Source: Echiichthys vipera (taxonomy: Eukaryota > Chordata > Actinopteri > Perciformes > Trachinidae). Taken from it: DNA of 64,000 nucleotides. The DNA lies in assembly GCA_963691815.1 (NCBI GenBank), contig OY829662.1, positions 2,018,676 to 2,082,675 of the forward strand, written 5' to 3'. The translations under genes and the position numbers were made by a program. Positions 11,853-23,578 of this stretch are shown one piece after another. The notes under the pieces were generated by a model that saw only the letters and a list, made by a program, of their open reading frames with translations, was not told the origin of the DNA and did not search any database. Position 1 is the first letter of the stretch. The number at the start of each line of letters is the position of its first letter.

Positions 11853-13521
11853 ATAATCTGCTACAGAAAAAAGTGTATTTCATGAAGCGGTAGAGTTCCT
11901 TAACGTAACAGTGCACCCAGGGTTCTTTGTCTTTTGTTTAAGTGATACTTTAAATAAAGTTCTACGCATGTAGACTTTATAAAATGGACGTAGCCTCTCG
12001 GTCGTGGTCCGTTCTCTCAACTAGGCCAGCAGCTAGCTGTCACTCAAGAGACCACGCCCCGAATTATTCATTAGGGGCGTGGCACTAATGATTGTCCTAC
12101 TTTACTGTGAAGCACATTCAGATTTCCTTGTATTTTATTTTATTGTGTGCTTTATAAATAAAACTCATCATCATCATCAACTCTTTCGCTGCAGGCTGGA
12201 GGGTGAACTGGACAGGGCGGACTCGGACTCGGAGGCCGGGCGCCATTCATCTAGTTGCGCTGCCACTTGAAAGTAGGTAAAGTTATTTTTTCCTCTCCTC
12301 CTTGTCCTTTTCCTGATCTAAGGATATATATATATTTATATATGGTCGTTTATAATATCTATATATAGTTATATTTAATAAAACTCTGTCGCCCACTGTT
12401 TAGCAGTCCAATCAGATGCAAAGGATTTGATTGAAATCCCTCTTGTAACTTAACATCGCTGAAATATTCCATTTCACCAGGAAACATGTCACAGGACAGA
12501 AGCAGCAGACGCTCTAACTTCCACCTCAGGGACTTTAAAGCTCTAATTGTTTCGTGGGGAGCAGCTTTTTGTCTCTTAGATCGAATAACAAAACATTCAC
12601 CGACGTGTGTAAAATTATTATTTATGATCATGGCCCGAGGAAAGAAGGGGTGGAAATCTCAGTCTACGCCGTTTTGGAGGTTAATCCTCGTAATGTGACT
12701 GAACAGACACAGTACGTGTCCCCGCAACATGATTAATACAAGTTTGCATTATTTACTTTAGTTTATTAACCAGATCCCCTGTAGCTGACGCCTTGGCGAC
12801 CGTTAATCTGTGCAGTGCACACGAGCACCGCCCAGTCCTATCTCCCAGTGACAGATTGTTTAAATGGCTGAGGTTGTTCTTACAACCTCACGCTGGGCTC
12901 TCGCCAAACTCGGTACTAGTACAAGCCAAGTGATGTGACTGACTCCAGAATACCTCTACCACTAAAATACGGCTTACTGCGAGACTACATTTCAAAGGAA
13001 ACCCTGCAGCAGCCCCTCACTTCCAGTCTTTGTGTCCTCTGTGTTCAGGGCCGTTTGACTAACAAACATTTAAGATGTGCTTATCCCCCTCTAGTGGGTG
13101 ACGGATGGTGGAAGCAGTTCCCTTAAAGAATTAGCTGCCATTCAATAAGTGCATTGAGAATAACTGCTGGGGCTTTATCGCACCATCACATCATTTTCTC
13201 TGCTCGTGGTTTATCCCGTGGTACCTTCACATGACTGACACCTGGACCTTTTTGGTTAACTGAGCACGTATGAATGCAAATAGCACACCTGCATCAGCCT
13301 GTTCATGGTATGTTGGATGTTGTTGATAAGGAGAATAGAATTTTCTGCAGGCGTTGACACTTCCTGCTCTATATGTATGGCCTCGGCAGAAGCAGTGATA
13401 AGAATATGAGCTCCATTTATTTTAATACACAACAGGTAGATTATATGTATATTGTAATCTCACGTACTGTTTTTTCTCCACACTGTAATTTACCGGTTAT
13501 TTTATTTTCTTAGTCCATACG
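11853..13521. other. No gene seen
   Basis: Includes a SINE/LINE-tail-like end (TTTATAAATAAAACTCATC near 12150) and a CCCTCTAGTGG (CTCF-like) motif at 13087. No supported coding region. Confidence 0.45.
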
Positions 13522-13810
13522 CTTTGCGTTGAAAGGAGCCAGTTGAGGTGGTTCAGGATCATCTGGTAAGGATGAACCCTGGGCGCCTCCCTAGGGAGGT
13601 GTTCCAGGCACGTCCAGCTGGGAGGAGGCCTCGGGGAAGACCCAGGACCAGGTGGAGAGATTAGATCTCCACACTGGCCTGGGAACGCCTCAGGATCCTC
13701 CAGTTAGAGCTGGTTAATGTGGCCCGGGAAAGGGAAATTTGGGGTCCCCTGCTAAAGCTGCTGCCCCCGAGACCCGACCCCGGATAAGAGGCTGAAGATG
13801 AGATGAGATG
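13522..13810 (+). mobile_element. Rex3/RTE-type non-LTR retrotransposon 3' fragment
   Basis: 5'-truncated copy beginning CTTTGCGTTGAAAGGAGCC and ending in a GATGAGATGAGATG tail. Rex3 elements in fish are known to be 5'-truncated and to end in GATG-type repeats. In frame it encodes the end of the reverse-transcriptase protein (LVRMNPGRLPREVFQARPAG, GRPRTRWRD), then a TAG shared with all other copies here, then ISTLAWERL. Confidence 0.75.
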
Positions 13811-13879
13811 TCTTTCCAAAAAATGTTTTTGTGAACTGTTCGTCGTTCCTTTATATTTTTGTACATTTTTATTTCAATA

Positions 13880-14232
13880 AGCCTGTGAATGTTCTCATGT
13901 GTCCAGGTCGTCGTTCTCCTCAAAGCAATTTCAGTCAAAAGCAACTGGACTTGGTTATTTGTCTAGGAAGACGTTTCACCTCTCATCCAAGAGGCTTCAT
14001 CAGTTCATGTACACATCTGACCAGGCTGGGACTGGACCAGGACCAGGCAGGGACTGGACCAGGACCAGGACCAGGACAAGGACCAGGCTGGGACTGGACC
14101 AGGACCAGGACCAGGCTGGGACTGGACCAACCGTTGGACTAGTCCCAGCCTGGTCAGTTGCCCAGCCTGGTTGACTTGCCAGTAGCCTGATCAACCAAGT
14201 CCAGTTGCTTTTGACTGAAATTGCTTTGAGGA
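13880..14232. mobile_element. Palindromic Penelope-derived element, copy A
   Basis: Flanked by a perfect 13-bp duplication TTTTATTTCAATA (13867-13879 and 14233-14245). The left arm starts GCCTGTGAATGTTCTC, continues CTCAAAGCAATTTCAGTC, and leads into tandem CTGGGACTGGACCAGGACC units. The right end is the inverse of the left (GACTGAAATTGCTTTGAG then GAT). At 353 bp this copy lacks the central unique part present in the 16.6-, 39- and 60-kb copies. Confidence 0.8.
13970..14003 (-). ncRNA. Hammerhead-like core (copy A, left arm)
   Basis: Minus strand reads CTGATGA, AGCCTCT, loop, AGAGGT, GAAACGTC. Stem II can form (CCTCT/AGAGG). The same extra A after CTGATGA is present as in the other copies. 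Activity is uncertain. Confidence 0.28.
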
Positions 14233-14245
14233 TTTTATTTCAATA

Positions 14246-15216
14246 CCATTTCTTTGCTGTGTCAGTAGCAGCTGGTTGCGTCATTCTTCATTTTCTAGTA
14301 TTGACCAATGTAAAGTCAGATTAAAACTGCCATCGATTGACGAGTTGCTGCCGAGCTGTCAAGTCCTGATTCCGGATCCAGCTCGTTAACGTGAGGCCGA
14401 GGCGGTAAATACATCTGGCCGGGTAAGTGAGGTCTCATCGGCGCAGTGTTTAATGACCGCTTTTATATTCTGGGCATGACGCCTCTGCTGCAGCTGTTTA
14501 ACAATGTGCACCTGTCCTGTCCTCTGCTACATGATCAATACAGTCAGCCATGCATCTGCAGCCTGCTGCGCCTGCGGCTCACCTGCTGATAAACTCATCC
14601 TTGTCTGTGTCATTGTCAGTAAAACTGCTGACCATCCGAACGGCGCAGCATCTCCTTCTAGGACAATTTCTGATATTACACCAGGCTGCAAGAGCCATTT
14701 AGGACTCCGTGACCTTTATCGACCTTTATTGGTAAACTATAGGAAAACGGATATGACTTTTACCATAAAGCAGCCAACCCCCTCACCTCATATAACCCAC
14801 CCACTTAAGCTGCAGTACTCTGTAATCGACTAAAGCAAAGGCACAAGACGAGTGAGTTCATATCCACTGTATAAATGAGTGGAGTAGCTAATTAAAACCA
14901 ACAGGGACCTTCAGTCAGGATGTGCTGCATCACCGTACAGAATGATTCTATAATAATGCTTTATCAATATTGACGTCGATGCTCGGCTTGAGATTTAAAA
15001 CGTGTTGTGACTGTCTTAACGCTGTCCTTCTGCTTCACGGCTGTCTTCCTAAGAAAGACGACATCAGTCTCTTGTTTTCGATGCCTAAATACAACATGTT
15101 TATGTTAAACCGACAGAGACCTCCAGAGGCCTCGTGAATTATGACTCTTGTCTAGTTATAGCCCCTTAAACTTCACAAGGACGCCGTCACTGTGGATGGA
15201 TGGATGACTGCTGTTT
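14246..15216. other. No gene seen
   Basis: Unique-looking DNA before the AGT array. A 109-codon frame at 14504 has no recognisable domain. Confidence 0.45.
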
Positions 15217-15689
15217 ACTTCCATGCAGTAGTAGCAGTAGTATTAGCAGTAGTAGTAGTAGTAGAGGCACTAGTACTTGTAGTAGTAGATGCAGTATTAG
15301 TAGTAGCAGCAGTAGTAGTAGAGGCACTAGTACTAGTAGTAGATGCAGTAGTAGTAGTAGAGGCACTAGTACTAGTAGTAGTAGTAGTAGATGCAGTATT
15401 AGTAGTAGTAGCAACGGTAGTAGTAGTAGACGCAGTAGTAGTAGCAGTCGCAGTAGATGCAGTATTAGTATTAGTAGTAGCAGCAGCCGTAGTAGTAGTA
15501 GTAGCAGTAGTAGTATTAGACGCAGTAGTAGTAGTAGTAGTAGTAGTAGTACTAGATGCAGAATTAGAAGTAGTAGTAGCAGCAGCTGAAGTAGTAGTAT
15601 TAGCAGCAACCGTATTAGTAGCAGTAGTAGTAGTAGAGGCACTAGTACTAGTAGTAGTAGTAGATGCAGTATTAGTAGTAGGAGCAGCC

Positions 15690-15723
<34 letters not shown>

Positions 15724-16128
15724 AGGCACTAGTAGAAGTAGCAGTAGTAGTAGTAGAGTTACTAGTAGTAGTAGTAGCATCAGCCGTAGTAGTAGTAGTA
15801 GTAGTAGTAGTAGCAGTAGTTGTAGTAGACGCAGTAGTAGCAGTAGTAGTAGTAGTAGTAGATGCAGAGGTAGTAGTAGTAGTAGTAGTAGCGGTAGTAG
15901 TAGTAGCAGTAGTAGTAGTAGTAGCAGTAGTAGTAGTAGACGCAGTAGTAGTAGTAGTAGCAGTAGTAGTAGTAGACGCAGTAATAGTAGTAGTAGTAGT
16001 AGTAGATGCAGTATTAGTAGTAGCAGTAGCAGTAGTAGTAGTAGTAGTAGTTCTAGTAGATGCAGTATTAGAAGTAGTATTAGTAGTAGTAGTAGCAGCA
16101 GTAGTAGTAGAGGTAGTAGTAGTTTTTC
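15217..16128. repeat. Interrupted AGT/TAG trinucleotide array, about 0.9 kb
   Basis: Almost entirely AGT triplets with AGC, AGATGC and AGGCAC interruptions; a sub-pattern TAGTAGAGGCACTAGTAC recurs several times. Triplet periodicity leaves frames open on both strands (a 383-codon Val/Ala/Asp-rich frame on plus, a 197-codon Leu-rich frame on minus), which are artefacts. Confidence 0.95.
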
Positions 16129-16565
16129 TTCGAAGTTTCCGTAAAGGGAAACTGTTTAAATGTACATACGGGCATGTCAGGACTGTCAGGACTGTTAAAA
16201 GACTTGAAAGTATCCGTTGGGGGAAACGGATCAGCGTTCACGCTGCACCTACCGTCAGTACTCAGGTCCGCCTGGGGAAGCTAATGATCCTGAGAGCCAG
16301 GAATCCTAGTCACAGTCCTCGAGATAGAAATGGTGATTTGTAATGATGTCACACTGCTGCAAGAGGTGCCATCAGACAACATTTAAAGGACTTTAAACTG
16401 GGATTTTGCAGAATATATGTTTTCAGAATACATTACCAAGAGTGTATCTAGAGTAGACTTGATTAAAAAAGATTTATCAGGTGATGAAGTCTCGTCATTA
16501 GTATTGATATGTGTCTCTGTCAAGTCCTTGTAGATTTGTTGTGGGTACTTCGTGCTTTGGAGGAG

Positions 16566-17195
16566 CCTGTGAATGTTCTCATGTGTCCAGGTCGTCGTTA
16601 TCCCCAAAGCAATTTCAGTCAAAAGCAACTGGACTTGGTTATTTGTATAGGAAGACGATTCACCTCTCATCCAAGAGGCTTCATCAGTTCATGTACGCAT
16701 CTGACCAGGCTGGGACTGGACCAGGACCAGGACCAGGCTAGGACTCAACTTTCGGCCGAAACCAACTTCCCACCAACGACTGTCACTCTAACGACGGCCG
16801 TTGGCACTTTGAGCACAAAGGGTTCCAGTGACATCATCGGCCTTGTGAGAGGTTAAATACCTGGATCTCCACACAAGTTAGTTGGACCAGTCCCAGCCTG
16901 GTCCTTGTCCTGGTCCTGGTCCAGTCCCAGCCTGGTCCGGATCCTGGTCCAATCCCAGCCTGGTCCTGGTCCAGTCCCAGCCTGGTCCGGGTCCTGGTCC
17001 AATCCCAGCCTGGTCCTGGTCCAGTCCCAGCCTGGTCCTGGTGCAGTCCCAGCCTGGTCCTGGTCCTGGTCCTGGTCCAGTCCCAGCCTGGTCAGATGCG
17101 TACATGAACTGATGAAGCCTCTTGGATCAGAGGTGAAACGTCTTCCTAGGCAAATAACCAGGTCCAGTTGCTTTTGACTGAAATTGCTTTGAGGA
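16566..17195. mobile_element. Palindromic Penelope-derived element, copy B
   Basis: Flanked by TGCTTTGGAGGAG (16553-16565) and TGCTTTAGAGGAG (17196-17208), a 13-bp target duplication with one difference. Both arms are present, about 130 bp each (outer AGCAATTTCAGTCAAAAGC, then the AAGACG-TTCACC segment, then the GACCAGGCTGGGACTGG repeats). The centre holds the GACTGTCACTCTAACGAC and GGTTAAATACCTGG segments. Long proline/glycine-rich frames over the GACCAG repeats are artefacts. Confidence 0.83.
17109..17142 (+). ncRNA. Hammerhead-ribozyme-like core in palindromic element (copy B, right arm)
   Basis: In order: CTGATGA, then a stem CCTCT/AGAGG with a 6-base loop, then GAAACGTC. This is the spacing and order of a hammerhead core (CUGAUGA, stem II, GAAA, stem III, UH) with an ACGU palindrome as stem III. 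Against function: an extra A and bulged G between CUGAUGA and stem II, and stem I supported by only three clear pairs (GAA/TTC). Penelope-like elements are known to carry hammerheads in other species. Equivalent motifs on the minus strand: 13970-14003, 39338-39371, 60152-60185; degenerate at 16654-16687 (GAATCGTC). Confidence 0.3.
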
Positions 17196-17324
17196 TGCTT
17201 TAGAGGAGTAAATGAATGATCTGTTTTCATTTCAGTTCTTTCCACAGACTTTAAAGTTGATTAGATTTAACATCTTTTGATACAATTCAACAGAATCAGC
17301 AGCCTGAAATAAAGATAGAGAATA

Positions 17325-17783
17325 TGATCTCATCTCATCTTCATCCGCTTATCCGGGGTCGGGTCTCGGGGGCAGCAGCTTTAGCAGGGGACCCCAAACT
17401 TCCCTTTCCCGGGCCACATTAACCAGCTCTAACTGGGGGATCCTGAGGCGTTCCCAGGCCAGTGTGGAGATCTAATCTCTCCACCTGGTCCTGGGTCTTC
17501 CCCGAGGCCTCCTCCCAGCTGGACGTGCCTGGAACACCTCCCTAGGGAGGCGCCCAGGGTTCATCCTTACCAGATGATCCTGAACCACCTCAACTGGCTC
17601 CTTTCAACGCAAAGGAGCAGCGGCTCTACTCCGAGTTCCTCACGGATGCTGAACTTCTCCCCCTCTCTCTAAGGGAGACTCCAGCCCCCCTCCTGAGGAA
17701 ACACATTTCAGACACTTGTACCCTCAACCTGGTTCTTTGGGACATGACCCAGCTTTCATTGCCACAGGTGAGGGTAGGAACCA
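17325..17783 (-). mobile_element. Rex3/RTE-type retrotransposon 3' fragment
   Basis: Minus-strand copy ending in the GATGAGAT tail at 17325. Flanked by AGATAGAGAATA (17313-17324) and AGATTGAGAATA (17784-17795), a 12-bp target duplication with one mismatch. It encodes LVPTLTCGNESWVMSQRTR and MCFLRR, typical of RTE reverse transcriptase C-termini, then a frameshift before the GVEPLLL segment. Confidence 0.78.
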
Positions 17784-17795
17784 AGATTGAGAATA

Positions 17796-19167
17796 GAAAG
17801 AGACTATGATCTACATCATAAATGTGGAATCTGTTGGTCAACTAATAATTTATTCTAAATTCACATCAGTGTGCCCATTTGCAACCTATAGTAAATTTAC
17901 CCTGATTTAGATCAATGCTTCCTGAGCTCAATTGATCTTTGTCCTCCACTATTATGAAAAGTGAGGACTCATTTATCACCACATAATAACGCTCACGTCT
18001 CTTTTTGCTTCCACCTGTATGAATGTGTTAAACTTATCTCTGATTTGAAAAAAAACACAGCCCCGCTAATCTCCTTAAATCCACAGCGCTTTAACTAATC
18101 TGTAGACTCATCTGCATCATAAGTACAGTGAGAGCGGAAAGAGGTGACGAGCGAAAAAAATCTGCGTCCAAAAATATCCTCAGTTTGACATAGTTGGTGT
18201 GTGTCCACAGGTTTGAGTCCGTGTCAAATCAAAAGCGTTTTGTGTTATCAGTTTCCCTCTAAAGCCGCTCCCCGCTGGTCTCAATGTCATTCATCTTAAG
18301 CTCCCTGCGACCAGTCTTCGATAAACAAAACAATATCTAGAGCCAAAATCATTGGTATCTCTGCGACCCGGCGTCTATCTCCCACCCGCCGCTGCAGGTC
18401 TGCACAGATCGCGCTGAATCGGATCTTACGTAATAAATAAAGCCACCACATCTCCTGCTGTCCCCGCTATCCCTAAATCTGATCTTTTGACTTTTGTTCA
18501 GAATGCAAAAGACACAAGACGAATGGAAACGATGCCAAATCTCGTCCTCAGTGTATCATTTCTCCATGAATTGTTTGGCTCCGCTTTGCTTTTTCTCCAG
18601 AACATTTCGACTACATTAGTTAAAGGCCATCACAGAGTCACATAAACACAACAAACTGTTGTTGGATATCTCTTCAAACACAATAAGACGGGTCTTTATA
18701 TTCATGAGTGTGAGTCTGGCACAGCTCCACGTGTCCCGGCTCTGAGTAATAGAAGTTAATTAACAGAGCGAGAGCTAGACCAGTTTCTCAATCTCAGTAG
18801 TTTAGATAACAAATATTAGACTGTTCTGTTCAAGTCCCAGAGAAAAATGGCCAAAACAACGTTGGGTTTAATTTCCAACAACAAGTAGTAGCATTAACAC
18901 CATCAAAAGCTATTACAATACTGTCGATTTTCAATCCACTTGTAAGAATAAAGTGTTGGCTTTGTATGTTTTTTTGCGAAGCACAGAAATGTTGAATATC
19001 GAAGGGTCTTAACCACCGCTACTCATCACATGCCGACGCGTTGCCAGGACCCGTGCGCGTCACTTTTTGATGCTTGCAGGAGTAAGTTGCACGTCTTGAT
19101 TCACTGCTAGGCGCCAGTATCAAACACATGGTTAAAGTAAGTGGTTAGGTTGAGATAACAAAACTAC
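17796..19167. other. No gene seen
   Basis: AT-rich unique-looking DNA with no coding frame above 60 codons. Confidence 0.5.
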
Positions 19168-19171
19168 TTAA

Positions 19172-19740
19172 CCCTCCTGTTGCTCTCAAATTTTACTAAC
19201 ACCATTTATTCTAGGGGTCAATTTGACTGTAGCATTTTAAACATCTGGAAAATGATCATAATCAATGTGTGACTCAAGTGAAGTTGAGTACTTTATGTTT
19301 TTATTTAACAGAATGAAAAATATCACTGATGTTAAACTGCATGGAGGGATTTCTGTGTGTGTGTTAAAGTAAGTCTGTTATTTTAAGTGGTATTTTGTGT
19401 TATTTGTAACATCTGGAATGAAAGTAACGTCCGTTATCAACGACAGCTGCATGAATTTGACCTCATATAATATTTGAATTGTAAAATAAACGATAATAAT
19501 AATGATTAAATCATCCAGATGATCAAACTGACCCAAAGGAACACCGATGCCACAAGTACATGTACGATAAGAACAATAAAAAAATATATATAATCATGAT
19601 AATTTTAGGTTTTTTATGAGTTGTCCCCATAAAATGAGGAAAAGTCATAAATATAAAGCAAAAAAACACAAAAAGATGTCGTTATTTAGAGATTTTATAC
19701 ATTAAATGGGGTCGAATTGACCCTTAGGAGAACAGCAGGG
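19172..19740. mobile_element. piggyBac-type MITE (TTAA duplication)
   Basis: Flanked by TTAA at 19168-19171 and 19741-19744. Ends are inverted: CCCTCCTGTTGCTCTCAAAT ... GGTCAATTTGAC at the left and GTCGAATTGACCC ... GAGAACAGCAGGG at the right. The interior is AT-rich and non-coding. TTAA targets are typical of piggyBac-type elements. Confidence 0.8.
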
Positions 19741-19744
19741 TTAA

Positions 19745-22084
19745 GGAAAAGATCCTGGTTTGGGTTAAAATAATCGTTTGTTGTTCTTTATACTATGTCA
19801 CCTGACATCAGGAGCACTCTTTGTGAGCGTGTGATAATGACGCAGATGGTTTTAATACTGGAGTTAGTTGAAAGCCCGGTGCATCTCACGCAGATGCTAC
19901 AGAGCACCAACGTTTCTGCAGTTTGCTGGATACTGGTCTGGGATGTTTGAGTCTGACCTTTGTGATCATAGAGTTGGCAGTATCATTGGCTCAGTTGGTT
20001 CAAGGTCTGTTCTTTCAGTTTAACACTTAAGATATCAGAATGCAATATCCAGAGAAGCGTTGTGAGATACTTTTGAAATTTGGTACAGACATCATGGTCC
20101 CGAGAGGATGAATCCTAATGACATTAAAGTGTAATTCTGATGCATAATCATTCCAGGGTCTTTTTCGGCTTATATCAAATGAGCCATTGAGACAGTAACA
20201 ACTATTAACGGAGAAATCCAGGAGAGATGCTAACAGCCAGACGTGGCTAACAGTGATTAGCTCGGGGCAGCACAGTGAAGGCATTCAAAGGTCTTTTTTA
20301 ACTACTAATACTGCTGAAAATAACAGCAAACCTCTGCAGCAGCATGAGAAGAGTCCCTACTTAAAATCCGTCTGTCTGCACAATCCTGCTGTAACTCATA
20401 TCAGACACTTGCGTCTGTTTTTTTGGACTCATTTGGACAAAACGCCTTCGGCTGCTCCATCGTCTGAAGGTCAGCTTTCAGGATTCCTAACAGTCTGCAG
20501 TAAGTTTGAGAGAGTTCCCCTCCGGGCCATCTCTAAACCTGTCTGTTGATTTACTGCTCCACTCCTTTACGGTATAGTTTTCTGTATCATGGCCATCTGA
20601 TAAATAGCTGCCTCACGCTGTCATAAAAGAGTGTAAAACAGGTCAGTGTCCAGCGGCGGCTGAGGTGCACCTCAAGTGAAACCACAGTGGCGGCTTTCCA
20701 GTCCAAACCGCGTGTCTCTGCTGACCCCTGACACACGAGCACATCAAACATATTCACTCAGTGATATTGGTTTCTTTCACAGACCCCCTGCCTCCTCTTC
20801 TGCCCACGGCACTGCACATATATATATAAGACACGCACGCCTCTACATTAACTATACACGACAAGTGATTGATCTGCCACGGGATGAAAACTTGTCCGAA
20901 TGAGATCCCCATAAATCTGTTCCGATCTTTACGGCTCTTTGAATAAGGGGGTTGGGGGGTGGGGGGGGGGTGTCCTCAAACGTCTCGTAGGTTTTCACAC
21001 ACACAGGAATCAATTGAAGGGTATTCAGGCTTTGGCTGGTGTGTCTGTGTGCATTAAAGGATTTAAATATTCAGGAGAGAAGTGGAGCTGAACTGAGCGG
21101 TTGGATTTCCTGACTGTGAAGTATCGGAGGGGCCGTGATCAGCAGGTTTTAAATGCCACAGCAGATGGAAAGCCGCGTCGTTGTGCTTTATTACAGTTGT
21201 GTCTTTGAAATCCCATCCAGCGCTGGAGCAAAGCCGCCTCGCCAGCATGTGTAGCACAATCATGATCATGTCACACTGTCTGTTGTGTGCTTTGACATTA
21301 AAACAATCAAAATACGATGATGTAAATGAATCGACACGCTTCAAACAAGATCTTCATTTATGGCTAAATGCCAAACAGGATTGGACAGATGTTTGATATG
21401 TACCTCTCTTTTTTTTATCACATTTTCTGCATTTAGTGTATCACTCCATCGCGTTCCTGTGGTCACAGATTGAGCAGATGTTTGTGTTTGGAGGGTAACA
21501 ATGTTTGCGAGGCTGCAGACTACAATGGCGTTGCAGATATAATCCATTTTGCCATTGGTGGATGTTTACCTGAGGCTTAAGGGCCTCTACGCGGCGCCCT
21601 GATATTAATATTCCTACTTTGACCCCGCTGGCTGACCTGGCTGTAAAAACCTGTAGGGCAGTGACCCGCAGGGCGGCGGAAGAGTTGTCTGTCAGTCTTT
21701 GGCAACTCCTACGCTCAGCATCCTCTGCGTCCGTATGTGGAGCAGGGATCAGTGTAAGACCCTGGATAAGCTGAACCGTGGCTGCCGGTGCAGAACCAGA
21801 CCCCCTCCCCACCAATACCACCGCTCCAGCTGTCATCAGCCTGCTCTTCCAGTTGACTCGGCTGCCCACACATACAGTTGATCTCTGAGACACACACACA
21901 CACACACGCATGTACACGCGCACACATACACATGCTCTAATCCACATATGAGCATACCACTTTGTTTTTAATCTATCCTGTGTTTGTGTGTGTGTGCGCG
22001 TGGTACACTAACAATGTTTTCCTCCTCTGTCCCTCCTGCTTATGTGTTTAAAGCAGGCATGTGTACAATAAACCCCACTACAAT
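19745..22084. other. No gene seen
   Basis: Non-coding apart from short, dissimilar frames. Contains the G-tract at 20.95 kb and a short CA tract at 21.89 kb. Confidence 0.45.
20945..20972 (+). other. G-quadruplex-prone G-tract
   Basis: GGGGG TT GGGGGG T followed by an 11-G run. The plus strand satisfies a G4 pattern with very short loops. Confidence 0.7.
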
Positions 22085-23578
22085 CAGAGTAACGTCAACC
22101 TTTACCACAGAGTAAAGTAGATCTTTATCAGAGTAAAGTAGATCTTTATCACAGAGTAAAGTAGATCTTTATCACAGTAAAGTAGATCTTTATCAGAGTA
22201 AAGTAGATCTTTATCAGAGTAAAGTAGATCTTTATCAGAGTAAAGTAGATCTTTGTCAGAGTAAAGTAGATCTGTATCAGAGTAAAGTAGATCTTTATCA
22301 GAGTAAAGTAGATCTTTATCACAGAGTAAAGTAGATCTCCATCAGAGTAAAGTAGATCTTTATCAGAGTAAAGTAGATCTTTATCAGAGTAAAGTAGATC
22401 TTTATCAGAGTAAAGTAGATCTTTATCAGAGTAAAGTAGATCTTTATCAGAGTAAAGTAGATCTTTACCACAGAGTAAAGTAGATCTTTATCAGAGTAAA
22501 GTAGATCTTTATCACAGTAAAGTAGATCTTTATCAGAGTAAAGTAGATCTTTATCAGAGTAAAGTAGATCTTTATCAGAGTAAAGTAGATCTTTATCAGA
22601 GTAAAGTAGATCTTTATCACAGTAAAGTAGATCTTTATCAGAGTAAAGTAGATCTTTATCAGAGTAAAGTAGATCTTTATCACAGTAAAGTAGATCTTTA
22701 TCAGAGTAAAGTAGATCTTTATCAGAGTAAAGTAGATCTTTATCAGAGTAAAGTAGATCTTTATCAGAGTAAAGTAGATCTTTATCAGAGTAAAGTAGAT
22801 CTTTATCAGAGTAAAGTAGATCTTTATCACAGAGTGAAGTAGATCTTTACCAGAGTAAAGTAGATCTCTATCAGAGTAAAGTAGATCTTTATCAGAGTAA
22901 AGTAGATCTTTACCAGAGTAAAGTAGATCTTTATCAGAGTAAAGTAGATCTTTATCAGAGTAAAGTAGATCTTTATCACAGTAAAGTAGATCTTTATCAG
23001 AGTAAAGTAGATCTTTATCAGAGTAAAGTAGATCTTTATCAGAGTAAAGTAGATCTTTATCAGAGTAAAGTAGATCTTTATCAGAGTAAAGTAGATCTTT
23101 ATCACAGTAAAGTAGATCTTTATCAGAGTAAAGTAGATCTTTATCACAGTAAAGTAGATCTTTATCAGAGTAAAGTAGATCTTTATCAGAGTAAAGTAGA
23201 TCTTTATCAGAGTAAAGTAGATCTTTATCAGAGTAAAGTAGATCTTTATCAGAGTAAAGTAGATCTTTACCACAGAGTAAAGTAGATCTCTATCAGAGTA
23301 AAGTAGATCTTTATCACAGTAAAGTAGATCTTTATCAGAGTAAAGTAGATCTTTACCAGAGTAAAGTAGATCTTTATCAGAGTAAAGTAGATCTTTATCA
23401 GAGTAAAGTAGATCTTTATCAGAGTAAAGTAGATCTTTATCACAGTAAAGTAGATCTTTATCACAGTAAAGTAGATCTTTATCAGAGTAAAGTAGATCTT
23501 TATCAGAGTAAAGTAGATCTTTATCAGAGTAAAGTAGATCTTTATATCAGAGTAAAGTAGATCTGTATCAGAGCGTGA
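22085..23578. repeat. 21-bp satellite array, about 70 copies
   Basis: Unit AGAGTAAAGTAGATCTTTATC with few substitutions. Variants with CACAG for CAGAG or an extra CA recur in a scattered pattern. Each unit contains the palindrome AGATCT. The 21-bp period makes seven-residue repeats (KIYFTLI) in minus-strand frames, which are not considered genes. The first units (22085-22130) and last (23540-23578) are the most diverged. Confidence 0.96.

Noticed and set aside
15187..16343. Open frames of 383 (plus) and 197 (minus) codons
   Set aside because: They are translations of the AGT triplet array; homopolymeric V/A/D or L content with both strands open is a repeat artefact.
16853..17245. Pro/Gly/Trp-rich repeat proteins
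   Set aside because: Translations of GACCAG/CTGGTC tandem units in the palindromic element; both strands open.
22085..23578. CRISPR-like direct repeats
   Set aside because: Repeats are head-to-tail without spacers and the DNA is vertebrate; this is a satellite.
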